64,000 nucleotides of DNA from Platanthera guangdongensis (Eukaryota > Streptophyta > Magnoliopsida > Asparagales > Orchidaceae): the NCBI GenBank assembly GCA_039583875.1, contig CM077151.1, positions 27,480,390 to 27,544,389 of the forward strand, written 5' to 3'. The position numbers were made by a program, and so were the translations under genes. Shown here piece by piece: positions 31,838 through 43,700 of this stretch (position 1 is the stretch's first letter; each line of letters opens with the position of its first letter). A model generated the notes under the pieces. The model had not been told where the DNA came from, did not search any database, and worked only from the letters and a program-made list of their open reading frames with translations.

Positions 31838-34453
31838 TGTAACACCCCAGTTTTTGCAAGAGGTTCAGTCTGCTGTTCTGGAAAATTTTTTGGGTTCTGG
31901 CAGGAGGCACACGGCCTGCGACACGGGCGTGTCGCAGGGCGTGTCGAGGCCGTGTCGACACTCGGCCCAAGTGTCGACACTTTGTGCTCGACAAAGTGTC
32001 GAGAGTGAGGCACACGGCCTGCGACACGGGCGTGTCGCAGGGCGTGTCGAGGCCGTGTCGACACTCGGCCCAAGTGTCGACACTTTGTGCTCGACAAAGT
32101 GTCGAGAGTGAGGCACACGGCCTGCGACACGGGCGTGTCGCAGGGCGTGTCGAGGCCGTGTCGACACTCGGCCCAAGTGTCGACACTTTGTGCTCGACAG
32201 AGTGTCGAGAGTGGGGCACACGGCCTGCGACACGGGCGTGTCGCAGGGCGTGTCGAGGCCGTGTCGACACTCGGCCCAAGTGTCGACACTTTTGCTCGAC
32301 AGTGTGTCGAGACTGGGGCACACGGCTTGGGACACGGGCGTGTCCCAGGCCGTGTCACCTCTCGGGTTGGTGTTGGGGCCGTGTCGTTGGAGACACACGG
32401 CAGGCCACACGGCCATGTCACTTGGGACACGGGCGTGTCGGATTGAACACGGGCGTGTCGAATGCCCGTGTCTGATTCCAGGCGCGTCGATTTGAGACGG
32501 CGAATGAGGCACACGGCCCTGGACACGGGCGTGTGCCAGGCCGTGTTCGGCCCAGGTCTTTTATTTTCCAGGCGAATCGCAGCCAGTCTTTTTCTGGTTT
32601 TGGGATCTAACGGTTCAGGCCATCTCCTGGACAGTTAAGTCCGAACTTAGGGTTACAGATCCTCATTCTTTTTCAAGTCCTCTCTTTCTTAGTTCTTGAG
32701 AGAAACTAGAGCAAGGAGGAAGAAGAAGAACTTTTGGGCTGTAGGAAGGGTTTCGGAGCTCCGAATCGCGAGCCGAGTCCGGATCCGTGAAGCTTGGAGC
32801 ATTGCGAAGTGTTCCATCCGGCTATTTTGCCATGGCAAGGAAGAGGAGTCGGAAGGTAACGACATCTCTCCTCTTGGTCTTTAGGATGCACGTTTTAGCA
32901 TCATCTAGTTTTCTTTTCTCTAATTTTTGGGCACCAAACTCTCAAATGAGAGGGGTTTTGGCTTGCCAAGTTTCAAGAGTAACTTCCGGGTCGATTGAGT
33001 CCGTCCCCGGCATATCTTTGCATTAGAGATCCGCTTCGCTAGTGGATTAGGCATGGTGGGTGAAGCCGTAGTCGCGACCGTTAGTCCGACTCGGTGATGT
33101 TGCATACGAACTAGGGATTCGTAGAGATTTCCGATGCGGCAAGTTGCCGTTTGTGTTGTGGTGGTGATTGTCCCGTTTGCTTGAAAAGAGTACATGTAGT
33201 CGAACCCGGACAAGGTTAGCTCCTCGTGGTGGTAGATGGTTTCCTTGACAAGGTTAGCTCCAAATGAGAATGGAGATGGTTTCCTTGGTGGACAAGGTTA
33301 GCTCCGCACGAGTTGGAGATGTTTTCCTTGGAGCGCGGGAACGCTGCGGTACAAAGAGGGATTGCGATGTGTTTAGTCTTGGTTGTGTTGTGCCAAGGCG
33401 TGGCTATGTCTCCGTGGTCGGCTGGCTATCCCGTGACACGTGCGTCATGTGTGGAGAGTGTCCCGGCGAGACTAGTCCCCTTCTGTGAGACTGACGAGAA
33501 TGCCAAGCTTGGGGCAAGCCCGGGCAAAGAGGCCATGAGCGGGTGGGGTCCAGCAAGGCTTCTTAGAATCGGTCAGTCTGTGGTTGTTGGAATCCTGACA
33601 TGAGACGTCAGAGCTTGCAGGCAAGCCCGGGGCTAAGCCCACGAGCGGGTGGGGCCTTGGCAAGATTTCCGTGTGGCGGCCTGTGCGCCGTGTGAGGGAG
33701 TTGTGTCTCCCTCAATGTTTGCGGCTTTATGCCAATTGGGGAAATGTGAGTACCCAAATGTTGTGATGTTGTGCTAGATGCATACGGTTTAGGGTACCTT
33801 GGGTGAAGCCCGGGTGTTGCATTCATGTTGCATAGTAGGCCCTTTCTTTATATGCTCAACCAGTAGAGAACATGTTTGTTGATTGAGACATCCAAGCCTG
33901 TTTTAATGTTTTTCTATTTATAGAAATTTATATTGCATATGAAGTGCTGACTTGCAGGTTGGAGGGTTCCCCGGGGTCCGTTAGGGGCGGCCGGGAGGAG
34001 ATGTGTTGTTACACAGTTTGAGGTCAGCCTTTGCTGACCCACGTTACTAATAATTTTTACAGGGCAAGGATCGCACGCAGGAGCTAGCACGCCGGCCAAA
34101 AAGGCCTAAGCCCATGAAGTGTTTTTCTCTCTTGTAGCACTACTTTTGATGATGTATGTTTGAGACTATTTTTGTCCGGCTTGCATGCCGAGGTAGACTA
34201 GGAGTGCTGAGCACATTCATGTTTGATTGTACTGTATACCCTTTTGGACATTTGATGTAAGGCCTTAAGGCCATTTGTTTACTCTTTTGGATTAGTGGAT
34301 AACTTCTAGCTGTGCTTGGTTTTCCGCTGTGTTGTGCAAGTGTTTTGAGTTTGGGTAGCTATATCAATTTTTAATACTAAAGCTGTGGTGTTCGTATGTT
34401 GTGGGGCCCCGGCCGGACCCATATTATACGTCCATTACAGGGGAGGTGTTACA
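31838..34453 (+). repeat. 3' LTR of the chromovirus (2616 bp)
   Basis: Same length as the 5' LTR. Observed differences are single-base and mostly transitions (for example CCATGTC against CCGTGTC near 32413). It carries the same four 103-bp units at 31906-32316. Confidence 0.97.
31906..32316. repeat. Four tandem 103-bp CpG-rich units in the 3' LTR
   Basis: The same array as at 24472-24882, with the same number and order of units. The tandem array therefore predates this insertion. Confidence 0.95.
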
Positions 34454-34458
34454 GTGTG

Positions 34459-35350
34459 TGGGACAGCATATTTGGGCTTCCCCATCGCGTTCCAGGTCTG
34501 GGTGTTGACCCCGGCGGGCCCCCCGTGTGGCGGAATATCCCCGCCATCCCGTGGTTGGATTAGTCTCATATTGCCTGCAGTGGGTGGTCCTTGGTGTTTA
34601 TGGCCCCCCGTCCCCCCTTACCATTACCTCGGGGTTTTGGGAAGATGTGTGGTGACGGGTAGTTTCAACAAAGTCGGGAAAATCCCTACTCCAAAATCAA
34701 GAATGACCGAACATGGTACAATGTAGATTCTAGCTGGCGACTAAGTCAAGGTGACGACTAAAATGGATAATCGTTAGCTCGCAACTTCTCTTTCTGAATA
34801 AAGGATCCAAAAGTTCAGCTCAAAATCTAGGAAATGAGGTGGTCGGAATCTTTTGTGAGATTTGAAATCTTTATTCTCGTACCCCTGGGGTCCTATTTAT
34901 AGGCAAATTCGAGGGAAGATGAAGTCTAATTTATAGCCCCACCCTTGACGACTAGGCGACTTCCTGGGGGAGCTCGCTCAGGTTGGGTCAGTATCTGCCA
35001 TAGTTGCCTACCTGGCGAGTATGTGATGGGAGCTCGCCATACTCGCACATGCCTTCTAATGTCTTGAATGTTGACTCTAACCCCTATTGGGTGTTGACTT
35101 TGACTTCTTACTGACCTGGCTCTGGGGGGTCCACCCTCGACGAATATGTGTTGTCAGTCTTGATTGAGGGAGATTGTTCTACATTGATTTCCCACTTGGC
35201 AATCAGGGTTATGTCGTTCTCGTTGGATCGTTCACTTATATCTGACTCTTTGGAGTTGGCACAGGGGATCCCCGGGATTGATTTCATCTTCTCTGACTGA
35301 CTGTTTAATCGAGTTGCTCATGAGCTTGGTTCGCTCTCTTTTTTTTTGTC
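34459..35350 (-). repeat. Displaced 5' flank (probable LTR and leader) of the Tat-like element
   Basis: This sequence is continuous with 24398 once the chromovirus is removed. On the minus strand it has a strong TATA box, CCTATAAATAG (34893-34903), followed by GACCCCAGGGG, as in plant LTR promoters. No open protein is present. I could not fix the LTR ends; a tract of T at about 35338-35348 may mark the outer limit. Confidence 0.5.
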
Positions 35351-35586
35351 TTCGTCCTTACCATCTTTTGTAGTGGAATTAATATGCTCAGTTTATTGAG
35401 GAATGACATCCCCTTGCCTTAAAAAAGACAAATGTTATGTGCAAATCTAATTTAGTTATGTGCAGATCGGAACACTAAATTTAAAACAAAAAAACATACA
35501 TAAAAGACGCTTTATAACCCTGATACGGGAAACCAAATCCCTTATCTTTTCCGTGCCCTAGCTGCCCGCTGGTTCCCTCTCACCGC

Positions 35587-35700
35587 GCCTCCAACGTCCG
35601 CCCGCAGTGCCTCCTCCAACCTCCGCCCGCAGTGCCTCCTCCAACCTCCGCCCGCAGCACCTCCTCCAACCTCCGACCGCAGCACCCTAGCCCGCAGTGT
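35587..35700. repeat. 25-bp minisatellite, about four units
   Basis: GCCTCCTCCAACCTCCGCCC followed by GCAGT or GCAGC repeats with a 25-bp period. It leaves a minus-strand frame open at 35542-35775 with Gly/Arg repeats that I do not consider a gene. Confidence 0.85.
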
Positions 35701-35709
35701 TCTCCATGT

Positions 35710-36416
35710 GCGAGAGCCATGCTTGCTGATTTTGATTTGCAGGGTTTTGTTAAGATTCCTGATTTGATGTTGCATTTTTGTTAAGTGAATCGATGAATTT
35801 GATAATGAAATATGTGCTGCAATGTCATTTCTTGTATTGTTGATGTTTTAATATATTTAATCTTCTGAAAATTTATTTTGATTTGTACATAATAATTTGA
35901 TTTGTACATATATTTTTTTCTAATTTACACATAATATTTGCCTCAAAAAAACCTTAAGCTAATCAGAATACAAATTAAAAAATAAATAAATTAGTGTACA
36001 TTTAAAAAATAAACGGCACCAATATTAAGGCTACTGGTGCATCTAGTTAGGTGAAGAGGTTTGGTGAATTGGTGGTAGATTTTTATATATATATATATAT
36101 ATATACTTTATTGAAACAAAAAAATATTCGAATAATTGAGAGATTCCAAAATTTTCAACTTTGAAGTTTCTCATCCGTAACTACCCCGTGACTTTTAACG
36201 ACGCTTACCTACCTCCCAATCTGAAAGACTGGGATCCTCTACAAAATGAAGGGGATCTTTATCCAGGTTCAGATTTTTTTTTGAGGAGAATTCAACCGGT
36301 TTACTAATCCTTATTTTTTATATTTTTTTAAAATAAAAAACTCTGCATTCTTGTATTAGGAAAGTCTTGTCCATTAGATGACAAATGGGCGGACAGGATC
36401 CCGATCCGAAGCCATC
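35710..36416. other. AT-rich intergenic DNA with a TA microsatellite
   Basis: No coding evidence. A (TA)n run occupies about 36084-36104. Confidence 0.4.
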
Positions 36417-37065
36417 GACGACGCCTGCTTTCACCATTTCGTGTCACTATAAAACTCTCTCTTACAGGAGTTCGAATTTGGTACAAATAACGCATCTCCC
36501 AGATGCGAGATGTGTATTTACCATAGGATCATGATATGTTCTTGATTTAACGGCCATATTTATAGAGTGTTGTTAAGAGCACACATGTTTTGGATACTAG
36601 CACACCATTCATATTGGCACACCACAAAATTTTATTTTCAACACAATTTTTTACGAGCACACCAACTTGATTCAATCTTTTGGATGAGGTTTTTATCTTT
36701 TTAATTTATTTATGAATGGTTTGTTTTGTTTGTTGCAAAGTTGACGACGCCTGCTTTCACCATTTCGTGTCACTATAAAACTCTCTTTTACAGGAGTTCG
36801 AATTTGGTACAAATAACGCATCTCCCAGATGCGAGATGTGTATTTACCATAGGATCATGATAAGTTCTTGATTTAACGGCCATATTTATAGAGTGTTGTT
36901 AGGAGCACACATGTTTTGGATACTAGCACACCATTCATATTGGCACACCACAAAATTTTATTTTCAACACAATTTTTTATGAGCACGCCAACTTGATTCA
37001 ATCTTTTGGATGAGGTTTTTATCTTTTTAATTTATTTATGAATGGTTTGTTTTGTTTGGTGCAAA
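36417..37065. repeat. Tandem duplication, two units of about 326 bp
   Basis: GACGACGCCTGCTTTCACC starts at 36417 and again at 36743. The following sequence repeats with only a few substitutions (ATATGTTC/ATAAGTTC, TTAAGAGC/TTAGGAGC, ACACCAAC/ACGCCAAC) to about 37062. The copies are directly adjacent, so this is a recent local duplication, not an LTR pair. Confidence 0.93.
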
Positions 37066-37302
37066 TCTGCTGTAATGAAAGATATTGCATTGCATATGAT
37101 AATTGCTAGGGCGTTCTAGAGAATCCGTTTGGCCCAAATTGGATCCCATTTCAGTTCATGCCCCCTACTAAACATGTCTTAAGGCTCTGTTTATTTGAAC
37201 TTCTTTTCTCTGTTACGCTTTACCAGTTTGAATAGTGGTCATTTGGAACCCACAATATGATGAAGCCCCACTGGATTAAGCCTTAAAAATAGCTACCTGT
37301 GA

Positions 37303-37472
37303 GAGCGGCAGCAAACGGGAGCAGCGACAGCACAAGTCAGAGAGCAGCGGCGGCAGACGGGAGAGCAGCAGTGGCAGGCGGGAGAGCGGCGGTGGCAGGC
37401 TGGAGAGCGGCGGCGGCAAGCGGGTGATTGGCAGTGACAAGCGGGAGATCAGCAGCGACAGGCGGGAGATCG
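37303..37472. repeat. 21-bp minisatellite upstream of the DAHP synthase gene
   Basis: Units such as GAGAGCGGCGGTGGCAGGCTG repeat with a 21-bp period, about eight times, with drift. The 7-residue periodicity on the minus strand (LSRLPPP-like) is a by-product. Confidence 0.85.
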
Positions 37473-37618
37473 ACTGTGGAGTCGCTGTTTTAGGGTTAGG
37501 GAGAGCAGCGTGAATGTAGGGTGTGCTCATAAGAAATTTTACTAAGACTTAAAAAATAAATATTATTTTAATTTTTGATGTGCTATTATCATCGTATAGC
37601 TGTGCTCCTGACAATACT

Positions 37619-37628
37619 CTATTTATAT
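37619..37628 (+). promoter_or_regulatory. Candidate TATA box of the DAHP synthase gene
   Basis: CTATTTATAT lies about 155 bp before the chosen ATG. It is the only TATA-like word close upstream, and would give a 5' leader of roughly 120 nt. Confidence 0.4.
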
Positions 37629-37779
37629 GGCTGCAGATACATCCGAATCAAATACCGTTCATATCCTCCTTCGGAGTTCGAGCCGACTCAGCACAAAATT
37701 CGACTCCGATTCCTTGCGATCCTCTCCCTTCATCTGGGGAGAAAAAAAACGCAGTAGCAGAATCGACGGGGAAGATAGC

Positions 37780-40700
37780 ATGGCTCTCGCTAGCGGCTCT
37801 GCCCTCATCAAACCCTACCACCTCTCCTCAGCCGCCACAGCCGCCGGCGCCGGCAATGTAAAACAACTTTCCATTCTACCCTCCAAAACGCTCTCCCTTG
37901 TACGACCGATCTCAGCCGTGCACGCGGCGGAGCCTGCAAAGAACCCTGTTATCGCCGATAAGCCCCCTCAGGCGGCAACGAGATCGGGGAAGTGGACGCC
38001 GGATAGTTGGCAGTTGAAGAAGGCGCTGCAGCTTCCGGAATACCCCAACAAGGACGAGCTGGAAACGGTGCTTCGGTCTCTCGAGAGCTTCCCGCCTATT
38101 GTGTTCGCCGGCGAGGCGCGGAACCTCGAGGAGCGCCTTGGCGATGCAGCCCTAGGAAAGGCGTTCCTCCTCCAGGGCGGCGATTGCGCGGAGAGCTTCA
38201 AGGAGTTCAATGCGAACAACATAAGGGATACCTTCCGAATCCTTCTTCAGATGGCAGTCGTCCTCATGTTCGGCGGCCAGGTGCCGGTAATCAAGGTAAA
38301 ATTCTCAAACAAATTCGTAGATCTGGATGCATCTCCACTGATTTCATCCGCCAGATCTGTTGGTAAAATGCTCTGATCGTTGGATCTGCGAATCAGGTGG
38401 GGAGAATGGCAGGCCAATTTGCCAAGCCCAGGTCAGATCCGTTCGAGGAGAAGGATGGCGTCAAGCTGCCGAGCTACAGGGGTGATAACGTGAACGGCGA
38501 CGCGTTCGACGAGAAATCTAGGATTCCGGATCCTGAGAGGATGAACAAAGCCTACTCCCAATCCGCCGCCACCCTCAATCTCCTCCGTGCCTTCGCCACC
38601 GGCGGTTATGCGGCGATGCAGCGCGTCACCCAGTGGAATCTCGACTTCACCGAGCACAGCGAACAAGGCGACAGGTACCGTCTCAACCTTCTCCATCATT
38701 CCCCGTTCCGGCGTTTCCGTTCTTAAACCCGATCATCTCATCTTTTACCCCTTTCTGATCGATGATGCAACGGCAGATCTAATCTCTACTTCATATTAAT
38801 TTTTACCAAATTTAGGCATGTCTCTTGGCTGATGATGATTTGTTCGAACCAGGTATCTGGAACTCGCCCACCGAGTAGACGAAGCGCTGGGATTCATGGC
38901 TGCCGCCGGGCTAACAGTGGATCATCCGATCATGCGGACGACCGATTTCTGGACTTCGCACGAATGTCTTCTTCTTCCCTATGAGCAGGCACTCACACGG
39001 GAGGATTCGACCTCAGGACTCTACTACGATTGCTCCGCCCACATGGTGTGGGTCGGCGAGCGCACCCGGCAGCTCGACGGCGCTCATGTGGAGTTCCTTC
39101 GCGGCATAGCGAACCCCCTGGGCATCAAGGTCAGTGACAAGATGAATCCAGGAGATCTCGTGAAGCTCATTGAGATCCTCAACCCTCACAACAAACCCGG
39201 GAGAATCACCATAATCACAAGGATGGGTGCAGAGAACTTGAGGGTGAAGCTGCCGCATCTCATAAGAGCAATTCGCTCCGCCGGCCAGATTGTGACTTGG
39301 GTTAGCGATCCCATGCATGGAAACACAATCAAGGCGCCCTGCGGCCTCAAGACTCGCCCTTTTGATGCTATTCGGGTAACTTCATAATTCTCGTCTTGCT
39401 TGTTTTGCATTTTTGCTAATTGAAGGTTAGGGATTAGTTTGGCTGGGCGGATCCGTGCCGGTCTCGCGGAAGGCACCGCTCGGCTTGGGTTTTGACGTGT
39501 TTGGCGAGGCTGCGGTCGGGTGGTGGGGATCCGCGCCGCGGGACATCCTTGTCAAATGAGCCCTAGGTGTGAAAATCTTATTGTTTAGGTGTCCAATAAA
39601 CTTTAATTTTTGATTATGCTGTCCTTTTTAGGGTTTGGAAAAAAAATAAAATACAGTAAACTAAATTATATTGTCGTGAAATAATATACCCTAAGTAAAA
39701 TTATAAAATGAGAGAAAAATAAATAAACATGTATAAATAGGAAAGAAAAATAAGTGAGTCTGCAAAATGATTTGATTTTGCACGAGGAGGAAATGAGAGG
39801 AACGGGGTACTACATCGCGGCACTAGGTATCTTGTGCTCAGTAAGCTAGATATCCCGTGCTCAGTAAGCTAGATATCCCGTGCTCATTAAGCTAGTATAT
39901 TAATCTCAATGCTCTCAAAACCTTTAGTGTCCATTTGGCTCGCACGTTTTGAAATTTAGGAATTGGAATTTAACTAATTCAAAAACCAGCAAATATTGGA
40001 ATTTGGTTGAATTTCAATTATGTTGTTTCCTGCATGATATAATTAAGAACATGAATTGCAATTGGGTAATTATGTTGTTTGGTTGCAAAGTAAATTTCAT
40101 TTCCTAGAATTGGAATAGGAATCTTTTAAGTAAATTGAATTTAATTTGTAATTGCGACGTTGTTCTACCAAGTAGTTAAAAATGCTCTCTATTCTAAGCA
40201 ACATTGTAAATGTAGTTCATCCAAATAGTTTCTCTATTTATCACCGGTCATTTCCCACCCCCATTTACCAGCTTCAATTAATCAATTGTCTCCACTACTG
40301 CTCTCGCAAACATAGCCTTTAGAAATTTCCTAGATTTACTCATAGAGATTAACTAAATCCTAGTTAACTAGGGTTTATCAAATATGGAGATTAACTAAAT
40401 TCTAGTGGAAATGAGCCCCTAGATAGAAGGCCACAGATAGAAGGGAGGAGTCGTGTTCGAATGCCCATAGAGGCACACGTTCTTCTTTTGCATAGATCGG
40501 AAAATATCAGACCTAAAAGCCGAAGTCCACCCCTAATGATCGATTGAACACGACTTCTCAAGGAGGAGACGAAGAAACTCATCGGATTGTGAAATCTGTA
40601 GAAATCATCAACCTTTGATACAAAAAAAAACTCGAATGACTCATAACAAAGTTTAATATGGAGAAGGAAGGAAGAAGAAAAGATGGGCATGAGACCTTAA

Positions 40701-43700
40701 ATTTTTTATCACAAATGATTTTGGTGCGTCAACTGCTGAAGTCCTTGAAGATCTCCCGACGGTGCGTGGGGTTGCGAAGATGGAGGACATCTCCATGGAG
40801 ATCAAACTTTCAGCTCGCTGCTGGCGATCAAGGCTGCTGAGCGAGCAGGATAAGGGATCTGGAGGAGACCGGGTCATGGAGAGGGATCCAAAAACCAGTG
40901 AAATAACACAAGAGTAGGCCCTAGCTCATTTTCAAAACCCACGAATTGGACCAATTCCAATTCCCAATTAGTTTCGTTCGGCCTAACACCATCATTTGAA
41001 TTATTAATGCCCAATTCCAATTCTGTCAATCCGAGCGGGCCCTTAGGGTCCGTTCGGTTCTCTGTAATTTGAATTGGGGCAACAAAATTTCAATTTCAGT
41101 GTTCAGATCTTAGAAAATCCCTCGTAATTGGAATTGGTCTAATTCCATGGAATTTAATTTTGTTATATGACCAATTTTTAAGGGTAAAGACAAATATTTC
41201 ATGGAATTCAGTTTTTTACCGCGGTCATCGTTGTCCGATCTCGTCGTCGTCGCTCGATCTCGTTGTCGCTGTGCGATCTCGCCGTTGCCGCCCAATCTCC
41301 CCGTCGCCTCCCTATCTCGTCGTCGCCGCCGGATCTCCCCTCCGCCGCCCGTTCTCGCTGCTGCCCTATCTTGCCGCCGCCGCCCGTCCTGCTGATTTGA
41401 CCTGAAAAACTTCATTGGCTCCTCAACCATGCGGTCAAATAGCCTTATTTGATTAAACACATGAGAAAGTAACATGCAACCCACATAATAAAATAATAGA
41501 AATATACTTGAAAAACCCTAAATAAGAAAAAGTATGGGGTCATTGATTAACGACCCAACAAGATCAAATAACCATCTCTTGAGCTGACAACCTTAACTCA
41601 AGCAAAATGTTGAAGGGTGTACTTTGTACAAATAGAACTTAAGGAGGGGGTGAGTTGTCCTTACTACTGCACAACCCCCTCCATTGTGCGTGCCAGAATT
41701 TTGCAGCTCGGCATCCTGTGTATTGTTAGCATATGTAGCAAGATCTATTCACATGTCCATTGTTGTTGCATAAAGTGAGTCCCAGTCTATCAAGTAACCA
41801 TTGTACTAAGGAAGTTTCTCCATTTAAGATACATCTAGTTTGTCCATATCTTATGGTTGCTTCAAACTGCAGAGGTACACAAGGTGAAAGGTTTAGTACA
41901 TTGCCACCATACTCAAATCCTTACCCCCAAAAACTTTGGCAAACCAGCATGGCAGAGTAGACATTTGTTTCTCTACCATGGTCCTATTCATCTTCTCTGT
42001 TAAATGACTCAACTTAGGCTTCTTGGACGATGCTTCTAGTGCCACATGCCTTGTTCTCAACAATATGCATCAAACGGACTTAAATGGTGTGCTCCTCAAT
42101 GTCTATTCAAAAACACTTAAAATGAGGCCTGGAACAGCTTGATGACATCCAACATTTACAATTTGCTCTTCATAGGGCATACCCATAGAGTATTCATTAA
42201 TGAATGTTGCAAATTAGAGGGAACTATCAAATGTTCTAGTGGACGTGTGAGCATAAACATCAGAAAGCGTGAGATCAAGGACGTTCTCCATCCTTTGAGG
42301 AGGATGACTCGTGATGGACACTTTGCTCAGTTTTTCAGTCAATGTAACGAGTGGCGTGCACTTATTCAATGGTGTGCTCTAAACTCCACTCAAGAATTTC
42401 TTTTTAAACATAACAATGCAATCCATTTCTCACCCATATGGCTAAGCAGCTTGTGTCACAACTTCCTGTATTCTCGTTGCCCTTTAAGAGTTTCGTGTAC
42501 TCTATACGTAGAGAAGACTTTTTCTTATCCCTTCTCAATGTCATGGAACCATGCAAAAATGGAAAGTTACCATTCACAAAGTTGTTACAGTCATCATTAA
42601 GTACACCTGTTGATTTAATTTGATATTTGATGTGTTTTATATCTTTCAAGATTAGCCTCATAGTATTCTGATCTCAAAGTACACTTTCATCTAGGTGCTG
42701 TGAATCGAGTCACTATCAATCACTGAACTCTACTCACCACAACCAAGGTTAATGGCCTCGCCATCATAGATGGATAGAAAGTCGTCTAAGGTGTAGCACA
42801 AACTCCGTGGTCCTTCCCATAGTCATCTTTAGGCCGAGTCTTCTCTTTCACCTTGGATTTGTCCTTAAATTGTTTGCAAAATCTCTTCATGTGCTCTTTC
42901 TTTTCATAATGATGGTGCTATGGGGGCAGTAAGCCCCGCAGAAATAGAAGCTGATGTTCAACCAAATATCTGAACTTCACCGGATATGCCTATTAGTTAT
43001 GTACTTTTATAGTTGGGAGTAGAGAGATTGTACATACCTCATTGTGACCCCCACCCCCCTATATCTGTCTTCGAGGACATTAAAAAGAGAGCTTAGGTTG
43101 GTCGGTTCTTTGTGATTTTTTCTTCTTTTCCCTTTCCTTCCCTCTCCTTTCCCTCCCCTCACTGCCAGAAACCCCATGAGGTATCTACTGCGTTGCAGGC
43201 GTCTACCCTCGCCAAACGCAAACCAATTTTACAAAGCCCAGAATGAATCGACATGCCAACCAATCATAGTTATTAAAGGCTCAAGACGCAAAGGGGTCAT
43301 GAAGTATAGGCGCAAGGATAAAGCGAGGGCACGCGCCTGATGAACCTATGGCGTAACTGCATTAAATAATCATTATCAAATATTAATTTATCTTCTTGAT
43401 CAGATTCTCCATTCTCTATCAATCATCTATTCATTATTATCATCTATATCTCTTAAGGGTCAATGCACTCACTTGCATTATATCGAAACCTCGATGCTCG
43501 ATTATATATATTTCACAAACATTAAATCATTTGAATGTTATTGATCTATTGCATCATATATTTTGAAAACACACTTTAGAACATAATCCCACTCAAGACA
43601 CATCTTTTATGCTCCAAAAATGTAGATAAGCTCGCATATTTTGATATGTCAAGGGACAGATCTATGAGCCTTAAGCCCATCTTTAATAACATAGCAACCA

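Larger units (their letters stand above)
24404..34453 (+). mobile_element. Complete young chromovirus (Tekay/Del-type Ty3/gypsy)
   Basis: The element is 10,050 bp. Both LTRs are exactly 2616 bp, start TGTAACACCCC and end GTGTTACA. Target duplications are GTGTG (24399-24403 and 34454-34458). The primer site for initiator tRNA-Met and a polypurine tract are both in place. Gag and Pol are open. By eye the LTRs differ at about 17 positions (about 0.65 percent), so insertion was recent. Domain order protease-RT-RNase H-integrase-chromodomain assigns it to the chromoviruses. It sits in the 5' region of the Tat-like remnant. Confidence 0.97.

Noticed and set aside
36417..37065. 326-bp direct repeats as an LTR pair
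   Set aside because: The two copies are immediately adjacent, with no interior, no TG...CA ends and no primer site.
39926..41160. A DNA transposon bounded by GTGTCCATTTGG and GGGTCCGTTCGG-like ends
   Set aside because: The presumed ends do not form a convincing inverted repeat and no target duplication was found.
42139..42600. Plus-strand frame of 153 codons in DHS intron 3
   Set aside because: Lies antisense to a decayed copia relic; no family, and inside an intron.
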